Shown: piece by piece, positions 1 to 7,430 of the stretch | Position numbering within the stretch: position 1 is the stretch's first letter | How the letters are laid out: each line of letters starts with the position of its first letter | Assembly: GCA_044347755.1 (NCBI GenBank) | Contig: JBIKUE010000159.1 | Coordinates: forward strand, 1-9,179 | Origin: M3007 sp044347755 | GTDB lineage: Bacteria > Bacteroidota > Bacteroidia > Chitinophagales > Saprospiraceae | Length of the DNA: 9,179 nt | Reading direction: 5' to 3' | The notes under the pieces: model-generated | What the model was told of the DNA's origin: nothing | Seen by the model: the letters and a program-made list of their open reading frames with translations, nothing else | The model's database searches: none | Made by a program: the position numbers and the translations under genes

Positions 1-80
1 TTTTTTTTTATAGTTGAATTTCTGAGCACAGGTATCTCAAAAATCTTTACTATACTTGTCTTTAAAATCGTTACACGACA
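1..80 (+). promoter_or_regulatory. AT-rich leader of the DUF1800/DUF1501 unit with weak -7 box
   Basis: The leader starts with a run of nine T and is AT-rich throughout. The best match to the Bacteroidota -7 consensus TAnnTTTG is TATACTTG at 51-58 (one mismatch), which would start transcription about 15-20 bases before the ATG at 81. I see no TTTG-type -33 element at the expected spacing near 27-32, so the promoter call is weak. There is no Shine-Dalgarno sequence before the ATG, as is usual in this phylum. The true promoter could also lie outside the window. Confidence 0.3.
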
Positions 81-1568
81 ATGCCTATCCATTCAAATCA
101 CTTGTCTGAAGAGACTCCAACTCTGCAAGATCCACTGATGCCTTACGTGCCATCTCCAGCCAAACCCTGGAATGCACAAAGGATAGCACATTTGTATAAA
201 CGACTTGGATTTGGAGCATCCCTGGAGCAGATTCAACAAGGGCTTCAAATGTCGCCTTCAGATCTTATTGATCAATTGCTTGAAACTGCAGCCGATTTGG
301 GGCCTCCGGATCCACCCTATTGGGGAGGTTGGACAATGGATGAGTATAGCAATAACCCAGATCCTAATCTGATATTCATTCACAGAGATGAGCTTCGCCG
401 CCGTTGGCTGGGTGAAATGCTAGAAGAAGGAATCCGATCAAAAATGGCGTTGTTCTGGCATAACCATTTTGTAACTGAACTTGATGTATATAGTTGTAAT
501 GCATACCTGTGGAATTACTATTCGATGATTCATGATTATGCATTTGGGAATTTCCGGATTTTCGCCAGAGAAATGGGTAAAACAGGTGCTATGCTGGTTT
601 ACCTCAATGGAAACCTGAGTGTGGCTGGCGAACCGAATGAAAATTATGCCCGTGAATTAATGGAGTTATTCACTATGGGCGAAAGTAATGGCTATACCCA
701 GGCTGATATCGTGGAAATGTCGAAAGCGCTAACCGGCTGGAGAGCCAGTGACTATTTATGCGATCCGCCCTATTACGACCCCAATTTGCATGATAACACC
801 ACTAAAACGATTTTTGGTCAAAGCGCCAATTTCAGTTTCACGACAGCGCACAACCTTATTTTCAGCGCTCGTGCGGATCAGGTATCACATTATATAACCG
901 GTAAACTTTATAAGCATTTTGTCTACCAAAAGGTTGATAGCCAGGTGGTTGAAGGATTGGCGCAAACTTTTCGGGAGGGCAACTGGGAAATATTGCCGGT
1001 GTTGAAACAACTATTCAAAAGCGAACATTTTTTTGAGGATGCCTACATGAGCGCTCGGCATAAATCACCCCTGGAATCCATGATTAACCTGTATAAAATG
1101 GCAAATGTGCCATCAAGCGAAGTAGCGGTGGATCGGTGGAATGCCATTGGATATTGGTCTTATCAATTAGGCCAGGAGATATTTAATCCACCAAATGTTG
1201 CAGGCTGGAAAGGATACAGGAACTGGATTAATGAAAGCACCCTGACAGCGCGCTGGAACTACAGTTCTGCGGTAGCCTACTGGCTTACCACTCAGGATCA
1301 AAGCAGGGAAAGTTTGAGAACCTTAGCTCAAGCCCTGACAAATGATAGCAAGGATCCCGTATTGATTACTGCAGCGCTAACAGAATTTTTTCTGGGACAA
1401 ACCCTCGATCCAGTTCATCTGCAATCTGCCGTGATTAACTTTAAATCAGGTATACCAGAGAATTATTACATAGATGGAACCTGGAATCTATATTGGGATG
1501 AAGCGCCGTATCAAATCGTAAACCTCTTGTATTACCTGGTAAAACTCCCTGAGTTCCAACTGGTTTAA
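81..1568 (+). CDS. DUF1800 family protein
   Basis: This 495-residue protein belongs to the DUF1800 family, whose biochemical function is unknown. Family motifs appear in order: HLYKRLGFGAS (37-47), WHNHF (126-130), NENYARELMELFTMG (186-200), ALTGW (216-220) and FNPPNVAGW (368-376). The length is normal for the family and the ORF looks intact. The start is fixed: an in-frame TAA lies at 63-65 and the ATG at 81 is the first start after it. The N-terminus (MPIHSNHLSEETPTLQDP) is polar, so no Sec or Tat signal is visible, although its partner gene 40 bp downstream encodes an exported-looking protein. DUF1800 and DUF1501 genes are commonly adjacent, and the short same-strand gap suggests one transcript. 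Family assignment is firm; any enzymatic role would be a guess. Confidence 0.93.
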   Translation: MPIHSNHLSEETPTLQDPLMPYVPSPAKPWNAQRIAHLYKRLGFGASLEQIQQGLQMSPSDLIDQLLETAADLGPPDPPYWGGWTMDEYSNNPDPNLIFIHRDELRRRWLGEMLEEGIRSKMALFWHNHFVTELDVYSCNAYLWNYYSMIHDYAFGNFRIFAREMGKTGAMLVYLNGNLSVAGEPNENYARELMELFTMGESNGYTQADIVEMSKALTGWRASDYLCDPPYYDPNLHDNTTKTIFGQSANFSFTTAHNLIFSARADQVSHYITGKLYKHFVYQKVDSQVVEGLAQTFREGNWEILPVLKQLFKSEHFFEDAYMSARHKSPLESMINLYKMANVPSSEVAVDRWNAIGYWSYQLGQEIFNPPNVAGWKGYRNWINESTLTARWNYSSAVAYWLTTQDQSRESLRTLAQALTNDSKDPVLITAALTEFFLGQTLDPVHLQSAVINFKSGIPENYYIDGTWNLYWDEAPYQIVNLLYYLVKLPEFQLV

Positions 1569-1608
1569 TGCCACATATCTCACTCTCATTCAACGCATTC
1601 TATTTATA

Positions 1609-3234
1609 ATGAAGAATCAAGATAAGGCACAACCAAGACACGGAGCTTCCATCCGCCATGGCGAGGCACATACCCGAGAGCACCAACTTTGGAGTCGGAG
1701 AGATTTCCTTTCGGCTACGGGCATTCTGGGTGCTGGAGGTTTGTTGCTCGGCAATGTTGGATTAAAGGCATTTCAGCCAACGCCATTGATGGCTTCATTG
1801 GCTAATGGGGCTAATGACCGCATTCTGGTGCTTATTCGCCTGGATGGCGGAAACGATGGATTGAATACCATAATCGAAAGAGGGAATTCCCATTATTATA
1901 ACCTCCGTCCAACCATTGGTATCCAGGATGCGAACCTATGGGCACTGAGTCCGGAATATGGGATGCCACAAATAACCAATGCCCTGCAACCCATGTGGGA
2001 AGATGGAATGATGAAGGTGTTATTCAACGTTGGTTATCCCGAACCCAATTATAGCCATTTTCGCTCCTACGACATCGTTGCAACAGCCAGTGAATCAGAT
2101 GTGGTATTGAATACAGGCTGGATGGGGCGATTTCTGGACAATGAATATGCCGCCTTTTTAGAAACACCGCCTACCGTTCCGCCAGCATTGCAGATTGGCG
2201 TTCAAACGGATCTTTTGTTTAAAGCAGATGCCGCCAATATGGCATTGGCAGTGAGCAGTCCACAGGAGTTTTATCAAATTGCACAAACGGGCCAGCTATA
2301 TGATACCTCCCTATTGGGAAATAGCCCCAGAGAGTTAGAGCTTGCTTATGTTAGGCAAACGGCAAATTCCGCTTTCCGTTACGCGGAAACCATCAAAAAT
2401 GCCTATGCCAGAGGTAAAAATCAGGTGAATTACCCCTCCAATAATTACCTGGCGGAACAGTTGGCTATCGTTGCCAAACTGATAAAAGGCAATTTGGGTA
2501 CCCGCGTGTATATGGTACAAATCTATGGTTTTGATACCCATGCGGAACAGCTTGATTTTCATTTGAACTTGCTAAAATACCTGGCTGATTCCGTAAAAGC
2601 CTTCTATGATGATCTTGGCTATGGAGGTAATCAGGACTTGCCTAAAAATGTGCTCGGCATGACGTTTAGTGAATTCGGCAGAACCATTTACGAAAATGCT
2701 TCTCTGGGAACAGATCATGGTTGGGGTACTCCCATGATGTTGTTTGGGGGAGAGATTGGAAATGGGTTTGTTGGAGAATATCAGGATTTAAGCAGCCCCG
2801 ATCCATATGGAGATCCTGAATTTAGTCTGGATTTCCGCAGTATTTACAGCACCGTGCTAAAGGATTGGATGGGCAATGATCCTGCCTTGGTGAATTTTGT
2901 TTTGGGGCAGGAGCACAGCGTTATTCCAGGACTGGTGCCTGCTATTTTACCTGCTCTTGGGGATAATGAAAAATGTGCTTTGTTAGGACACAATCCACAT
3001 CCTAATGATACCAATGCCATCGAAATAAAATATGCCATGTTACAGGATGGCCCTGTTCGGCTGCAGATACTGGATACTGCCGGGCATTTGTTGCGAACCC
3101 TGGTCAATGAGTTTAAGGATCGTGGCGCCTATACCTTCCTTTTCAGACCATCAGACTGGTATATTTCACCCGGGAAATACCAGTATAGGTTGCAGTCAGG
3201 GGGGCAGATTTTCCAACGGACATTTACCGTTTAG
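1609..3234 (+). CDS. DUF1501 family protein with Tat-like signal and C-terminal sorting-like domain
   Basis: A 541-residue DUF1501 protein, a family placed in the alkaline phosphatase/sulfatase-like superfamily but without an established reaction. After an unusually long polar N-region (1-28) comes SRRDFL (29-34, arginines 30-31) and a Gly/Ala/Leu-rich hydrophobic stretch (about 36-54), the form of a twin-arginine signal. The core shows LDGGNDGLNT (78-87), YSHF (148-151), YGFDTHAEQ (306-314), SEFGR (354-358) and GTDHGWG (367-373); the Asp/His motifs are plausible metal ligands by analogy with the superfamily. Residues about 461-541 form an extra domain (HNPHPND, then LQILDTAGHLLRTL, then SPGKYQYRL) resembling the FlgD-like or type IX secretion C-terminal domain of Bacteroidota. 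This makes the protein longer than a bare DUF1501 core. It lies 40 bp after the DUF1800 gene and is probably co-transcribed with it. Confidence 0.92.
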   Translation: MKNQDKAQPRHGASIRHGEAHTREHQLWSRRDFLSATGILGAGGLLLGNVGLKAFQPTPLMASLANGANDRILVLIRLDGGNDGLNTIIERGNSHYYNLRPTIGIQDANLWALSPEYGMPQITNALQPMWEDGMMKVLFNVGYPEPNYSHFRSYDIVATASESDVVLNTGWMGRFLDNEYAAFLETPPTVPPALQIGVQTDLLFKADAANMALAVSSPQEFYQIAQTGQLYDTSLLGNSPRELELAYVRQTANSAFRYAETIKNAYARGKNQVNYPSNNYLAEQLAIVAKLIKGNLGTRVYMVQIYGFDTHAEQLDFHLNLLKYLADSVKAFYDDLGYGGNQDLPKNVLGMTFSEFGRTIYENASLGTDHGWGTPMMLFGGEIGNGFVGEYQDLSSPDPYGDPEFSLDFRSIYSTVLKDWMGNDPALVNFVLGQEHSVIPGLVPAILPALGDNEKCALLGHNPHPNDTNAIEIKYAMLQDGPVRLQILDTAGHLLRTLVNEFKDRGAYTFLFRPSDWYISPGKYQYRLQSGGQIFQRTFTV

Positions 3235-3304
3235 CGGAAATCAGACAGCGAATCAGTCAGACTATTGGTGTTGTATCCAATGGCTTCCAGTCGCGATTTT
3301 TTCG
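3235..3304. other. convergent intergenic gap, with weak inverted repeat at its right end
   Basis: These 70 bases separate the 3' ends of the DUF1501 gene and lptD. The only hairpin I find is imperfect: GCGA (3293-3296) pairs with TCGC (3302-3305) around a five-T loop, and CAGT (3288-3291) pairs with ACTG (3310-3313) outside a bulge. It runs over the lptD stop codon. It has no long GC stem and no T-tract after the stem on either strand, so it is at best a poor terminator. A near-repeat, ATCAGACAG / ATCAGTCAG, sits at 3240-3248 and 3252-3260 without evident function. Confidence 0.25.
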
Positions 3305-6010
3305 CTATAACTGGGCATCGAATATATTCCTTCGATATGGCACTTTGACGAAATCCAGCGTGCCTGGCTTGACACCGAGGAAGAATTCATAAGTTCCACG
3401 ATCAGGCTGCCATCGGAAACTTAGCTGCCAGCAATGTAAGTCTCGCGTGAAGCCAAAGGACGGATATACCAGTGACTTGCTGATAAAGTCGTAGCTGATA
3501 TTGTCTACATCCAGGCTCCATTTGGAAGAAAGCGGCAAACTTCCGGAAAAATTCAAGCTGTTAGTTCCAATGGTAAAGGTGTCACGGGCTGTTCCATATC
3601 CGGTTGGGATGAGTCGGCGGGCAAAAGATATCCGGTGGTCTACTCTGAAGTTGTTGAATATACTAAGGAGATCGTCTTTGGGCAGAGCCGGTTTGCTTTG
3701 TGAAGCCTGGGTTGGGTCAGCGGGTTTTTTGGAAAACATATCCCGCAATTGTTTGATCTGAAAACCGGTATTCAAAGCAAATCCAAGTTGCGTGGTACGA
3801 ACCAGCCGTCCCTTCTCTTTATACATGAATTTATTGACCGGGTTGCCTTTTTCATTGGCAATATAGGGGTCGAACGTCACATTCCAGGTCAGATTGGAAA
3901 TTCCTTTGAATAAACGGAACAACCCTCCGGTACTGATGGTGCTCCATTTCAGGGAGTCGCGGGTAGGTGTATAGGAGCCTGCGAAGGTGAGTCCGTCAAA
4001 GATTCTCTTTTTAATCACGGTATCGCGCTTGGCCGAGAAATATTTGAATTCCAATACATTGGTAAAACTATATCCAATGCTTACATCCCGTTTGGCAAGG
4101 GTGGGTTTACTGTAAAAAGCCTCGTCAAAGATTCCGTAGGTGAGCGTATCGCGTCTTTCCGGTCTGGTATCTGTGTAATATTGTTTGAAATACCGATCCT
4201 GTTGTTTCCGAAAATCTGGCCCGAATCCGGTACTGATGGTTGGAGATACTTTGTGTCTGAGGCCCTGGTACCAGCTTTTTTTACCCTTTGCTTTGTGCGT
4301 AAAAAAGAGTGAACTGCTGGCAGAAATGCCGGCAGTATAGGTTCTAAAGGCATTAAATCCCCAATCCCGGCTGGATTCTACAATCCCGTATTTAGATTTG
4401 GAGTCATTGATAACCCTTTCGATGAATTCTCCATTTTGAAAAATACTATCATACACCAAAATAGTATCATTAAGGAGCTGACGATTAATGGTGTAAGGGT
4501 ACCAGTTTTCCTCGTATCGCAGGTTTGGCGTGATGTTGATGTACTTGAAAAGTTTCACCACATAGTCTGTACGGATCTCATGCTGCATCCCCATGCGCGC
4601 ATTTTCCAGTGTTTCTTTTTCAAATAATAGGGTATCTACCGTTCTGATGGAGTTGTCCAGTTTACTGTTGTAGGTCAGGGAGATCTTTTCGTACCATTTT
4701 TCTTTTCCAACCAGAATTTTACGTTTGAAAGGATAGACCCGCTGCATGGTGAATTGCGCACTGGGCAATGTGATGTCCATTTGGCGGGTATTATTATTTT
4801 GCGAATGGCGCATTCCAATGGAGTACTGGTACGGCTTACCCGGGAAAGTTTTGGTGTATGCCAGGTTTGAACTCAGTGTATTGGTGAAAACACTGTTGTA
4901 GTCGTTTTGATTGCGCTGTTGATCCCGGTTGGTCTGGATATTGACAGAACCGTTAAACCTGCGAGATGGGTGCGCTTTGGGATCCTGCGCGTGCGTCCAT
5001 TGCAACCCAAAGGATTTGGCTGAAACCTTTTCGGCCTTCGGTCCTTCCGTTACCCGGTTGTTATAATTCAGGGTAAAATTACCATTGTTCCGGTATCTGT
5101 AATTGTATCTGGAAGCCGCAGTAATACCCCAGGTACCACCGGTGAATGCACGGAGTAACAAAGTGGCATCCATATGTTCGGATAAGGGCTGATACCACCC
5201 AAGTCCTTCAAAACCAAAGCCTTCTGCATTTCGGAAATCAAAATCTTTAGGGATAAGTAATCCGGCCTTGCGTGTTTTGGTTACAGGGAAAAAGCCGAAA
5301 GGTATAACAACAGGTGTGGGGATGCCTCCTACTTCAAGATTGGAAAGCCCGGTCACGACCAGCTTGTCCTGAATTACCTTTAATTTTTTGGTACGTATCC
5401 CAAAGTGAGGGTGAGGATCATCGCAGGTGGTAATAATGGCATCTTTGTTGTAAATAATGTTTCTGGCTTTTTTGGTAGTATCGGCAGATGCAGCGCTAAC
5501 GAATTTGGCTTTCTCACCAAGTACATAAAGGTCCTCCTGTTGGGTCCGGGCTTCGTAAATAATGCCTTTTTTACTTTTGAAATTATAGCGAAGTTTAGAG
5601 GCGGTAAACTGCTGTTCGCCATCCTTAAAATCCGGCATTCCGGTGAGTATTCCTGAGCTATCCTGCAATGGTTGTGCAGAAATTTCGTTATTACCATAAT
5701 CCAGAAGGATGTAACCAGCTTTAATATTCAACGTCGTATAGGTAACAGTGGCTCCGCCGTACAGATGTACTTGTTTGTTTTTGACATCAAACCACATGGA
5801 ATCTTCTGCAGAATAATCTACAGCAGCATCCAAACCATCGTTGCTGAATTTGATTTTGGAGAGATCTACTGTAGCAGAGTCCCGGAATGCTGGTCTGGCG
5901 AGAGAATCCGGACGCGGCAAGGTATCCGGAATTTGTGCCAATAGCTGACTGCTGAAGAGCAGGCAGGCAATTTGGAATAAATACCGATATTTGCCGGGAA
6001 ATTGAATCAC
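3305..6010 (-). CDS. lptD: LptD-like outer-membrane LPS assembly protein
   Basis: This 901-residue protein is a Bacteroidota-type LptD, the outer-membrane barrel that with LptE places lipopolysaccharide in the outer leaflet. Residues 1-26 form a Sec signal peptide with likely cleavage after LLAQ. Residues about 60-180 are an LptA/OstA-like beta domain (SMWFDVKNKQVHLYGG and following repeats), then the family block TTCDDPHPHFGIRTKKLKV (194-212) and PTPVVIPFGFFP (231-242). The rest is a long barrel rich in alternating aromatic strands, with LHCWQLSFRW at 858-867. The mature protein has only two cysteines, C196 and C860. It is longer than the 784-residue E. coli LptD. Translation starts at GTG (6008-6010): an in-frame stop lies at 6047-6049, no other start precedes the signal peptide, and the next methionine is residue 72. 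The C-terminus (NIFDAQL) lacks the usual terminal aromatic of a barrel. Confidence 0.9.
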   Translation of the reverse strand: MIQFPGKYRYLFQIACLLFSSQLLAQIPDTLPRPDSLARPAFRDSATVDLSKIKFSNDGLDAAVDYSAEDSMWFDVKNKQVHLYGGATVTYTTLNIKAGYILLDYGNNEISAQPLQDSSGILTGMPDFKDGEQQFTASKLRYNFKSKKGIIYEARTQQEDLYVLGEKAKFVSAASADTTKKARNIIYNKDAIITTCDDPHPHFGIRTKKLKVIQDKLVVTGLSNLEVGGIPTPVVIPFGFFPVTKTRKAGLLIPKDFDFRNAEGFGFEGLGWYQPLSEHMDATLLLRAFTGGTWGITAASRYNYRYRNNGNFTLNYNNRVTEGPKAEKVSAKSFGLQWTHAQDPKAHPSRRFNGSVNIQTNRDQQRNQNDYNSVFTNTLSSNLAYTKTFPGKPYQYSIGMRHSQNNNTRQMDITLPSAQFTMQRVYPFKRKILVGKEKWYEKISLTYNSKLDNSIRTVDTLLFEKETLENARMGMQHEIRTDYVVKLFKYINITPNLRYEENWYPYTINRQLLNDTILVYDSIFQNGEFIERVINDSKSKYGIVESSRDWGFNAFRTYTAGISASSSLFFTHKAKGKKSWYQGLRHKVSPTISTGFGPDFRKQQDRYFKQYYTDTRPERRDTLTYGIFDEAFYSKPTLAKRDVSIGYSFTNVLEFKYFSAKRDTVIKKRIFDGLTFAGSYTPTRDSLKWSTISTGGLFRLFKGISNLTWNVTFDPYIANEKGNPVNKFMYKEKGRLVRTTQLGFALNTGFQIKQLRDMFSKKPADPTQASQSKPALPKDDLLSIFNNFRVDHRISFARRLIPTGYGTARDTFTIGTNSLNFSGSLPLSSKWSLDVDNISYDFISKSLVYPSFGFTRDLHCWQLSFRWQPDRGTYEFFLGVKPGTLDFVKVPYRRNIFDAQL

Positions 6011-6021
6011 AGGTAATTGGA

Positions 6022-6059
6022 TCGCTTGAAAACTAAAGGATTGCGTTTATGAAGTCAAA
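6022..6059 (-). promoter_or_regulatory. candidate Bacteroidota-type promoter for lptD
   Basis: Read on the minus strand, TTTG (6056-6059) is followed after exactly 20 bases by TAGTTTTC (6028-6035), a 7-of-8 match to the TAnnTTTG -7 element of the Bacteroidota primary sigma factor. Element order and spacing fit the known consensus. Transcription would begin near 6022, about 12 bases before the GTG of lptD, giving a very short leader. The -33 element lies inside codons 3-4 of the divergent amidase gene and the -7 box inside the 38-bp gap. This was found by eye, without a background frequency estimate. Confidence 0.42.
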
Positions 6060-7377
6060 CTTCGCTTTACAAACGTTCACGCTTCTCATCGCGTGGCTTG
6101 TTTTTGAAAATTTTAACCTTTCAACGGGCGCGCACAGCATTCCGGGGAAATCTCTGCCGAACGGCCGCAAAAATAGTGAAGCTCATGCAAACCGTTTGCA
6201 TACCCTTGATTTCTACTGGAATCAATCTGCTGCCGAGCTCAACCACGATCTTCAACCTCCTTATAAGATTAAAACCATTGTACTGGATGCAGGGCATGGC
6301 GGAAAGGATCCCGGTTGCATCGGCGCTTCAGCACATGAGAAAGAAAATACACTGGCCATCGTGCTGCGTTTGGGCGCCTATATTGAGGAGAATTATCCGG
6401 AAATTAAGGTCGTTTACACGCGGGATACAGATGTATTCATTGAATTGAACGAGCGGGCAGCTATAGCAAACCGGAATAATGCAGACCTTTTTATCAGCGT
6501 ACATTGTAATGCGATGCCTGGTAAAACGGTACATGGAGCAGAGACTTATGTTTTGGGGTTACACCGCTCCAAAGACAATCTGGATGTAGCCAAACGTGAA
6601 AATGCTTCCATTTATCTGGAAGAAGATTATCAAAAAAATTATGCGGGATATGATCCGGAAAGCCCGGAAGCAGAAATTTTTGCGAGTTTATGGCAAAGTG
6701 CTTATTTGGAGCAAAGCATTCTTTTTGCCGGTTATGTTCAGCAATTCGCCGCAGCAGTAGCATTTCGGGAAGACCGGGGCGTCAAACAAGCCGGATTTCT
6801 GGTGCTCAGAGAAACGGCAATGCCTTCCGTTCTGGTGGAGGCGGGATATCTGACGAACGCTTCGGAAGATGCTTTTTTAGCTTCTGAAGAAGGACGGGAG
6901 CAAATGGCGCTGTCTATTTTTCAGGCTTTTGAGGCTTATAAGCGCCACATGGAATTGGGGAAGCCCCTTGATCGGGTTGCAGAGGCGCCTGCACCCAAAA
7001 AAACACCGGCAACCCAACCACCTGTTGCTTCCAAAAGTAATACAGCCCCGCCCAAGCAGCAAATCCCTGCTACGGCCAAAGCAAAGCCCGCGTCCCAAAC
7101 AGACACTAAGTCAGCAGAGGTTAAGGCAAAGCCTGCTGTAAATGCAACCAATACCGTTAAGCAGGCTCCGGTTTTTACCATCCTGTTACTGGCATGGCCC
7201 AATAAACTGGATCCCAATGTTGGCCAGCTGAGTTTGATGGCAAATGTTCGGGAGCGTTTTCAGGAGGGTAAGTATCATTATTATTCCGGGAATTATTCAA
7301 CCAAAGCAGAAGCAGAAAAAGTTTTGCCTGAAATTCAAAATATGGGCTTTAAAACGGCTACCATTGTGCAGCTTTAA
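6049..7377 (+). CDS. N-acetylmuramoyl-L-alanine amidase (AmiC-type) with SPOR-like C-terminal domain
   Basis: A zinc amidase (Amidase_3) of 442 residues that cleaves the bond between N-acetylmuramic acid and L-alanine in peptidoglycan, usually to separate daughter cells. An N-terminal hydrophobic stretch (about 6-20) suggests export to the periplasm. The catalytic domain spans about 75-300: VLDAGHGGKDPG with zinc ligand H83, EKEN with likely ligand E97, SVHCNA with H152, and PSVLVEAGYLTN with catalytic E264. Between H152 and E264 lies a 111-residue segment, longer than in minimal amidases and like the regulatory helical insert of AmiB/AmiC enzymes. A Pro/Ala/Lys-rich linker (about 305-372, including two KAKPA units) leads to a SPOR-like domain (374-442; YHYYSGNYSTKAEAEKVLPEI), a fold that in other proteins binds septal glycans lacking stem peptides. 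It starts 38 bp from divergent lptD and is followed 53 bp later by the MCE gene, probably in one operon. Confidence 0.93.
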   Translation: MKSNFALQTFTLLIAWLVFENFNLSTGAHSIPGKSLPNGRKNSEAHANRLHTLDFYWNQSAAELNHDLQPPYKIKTIVLDAGHGGKDPGCIGASAHEKENTLAIVLRLGAYIEENYPEIKVVYTRDTDVFIELNERAAIANRNNADLFISVHCNAMPGKTVHGAETYVLGLHRSKDNLDVAKRENASIYLEEDYQKNYAGYDPESPEAEIFASLWQSAYLEQSILFAGYVQQFAAAVAFREDRGVKQAGFLVLRETAMPSVLVEAGYLTNASEDAFLASEEGREQMALSIFQAFEAYKRHMELGKPLDRVAEAPAPKKTPATQPPVASKSNTAPPKQQIPATAKAKPASQTDTKSAEVKAKPAVNATNTVKQAPVFTILLLAWPNKLDPNVGQLSLMANVRERFQEGKYHYYSGNYSTKAEAEKVLPEIQNMGFKTATIVQL

Positions 7378-7430
7378 AATCGCCAAACCCTTTTTTAGGT
7401 TCAATACCATCGCAATCACTTCCAATCACA

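Noticed and set aside
3199..3204. Run of six G near the 3' end of the DUF1501 gene as a possible frameshift or phase-variation site
   Set aside because: The reading frame continues after the run with GGQIFQRTFTV, which fits the final strand of the C-terminal domain, so nothing suggests a shifted product. Six G is short for phase variation.
3032..3310. Plus-strand ORF of 92 residues overlapping the end of the DUF1501 gene and the intergenic gap
   Set aside because: It is out of frame with the DUF1501 gene over most of its length, its translation has no recognisable domain, and the DUF1501 frame keeps a sensible C-terminal domain through the same bases.
5380..5697. Minus-strand ORF of 105 residues inside lptD in another frame
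   Set aside because: It overlaps the highly conserved CD-PHF block of LptD, which explains the coding constraint. It has no family motif or start context of its own.
6936..7217. Minus-strand ORF of 93 residues with a hydrophobic, membrane-like sequence
   Set aside because: It lies opposite the Pro/Ala/Lys-rich linker of the amidase. GC-rich Ala/Pro/Lys codons read in reverse give Gly/Ala/Leu/Val-rich sequence, so the hydrophobicity is an artefact.
7387..7402. AACC...GGTT inverted repeat in the gap between the amidase and MCE genes as a terminator
   Set aside because: A four-base AT/GC stem around a T-rich loop is too weak. The T run is in the loop rather than after the stem, so co-transcription of the two genes remains the simpler reading.
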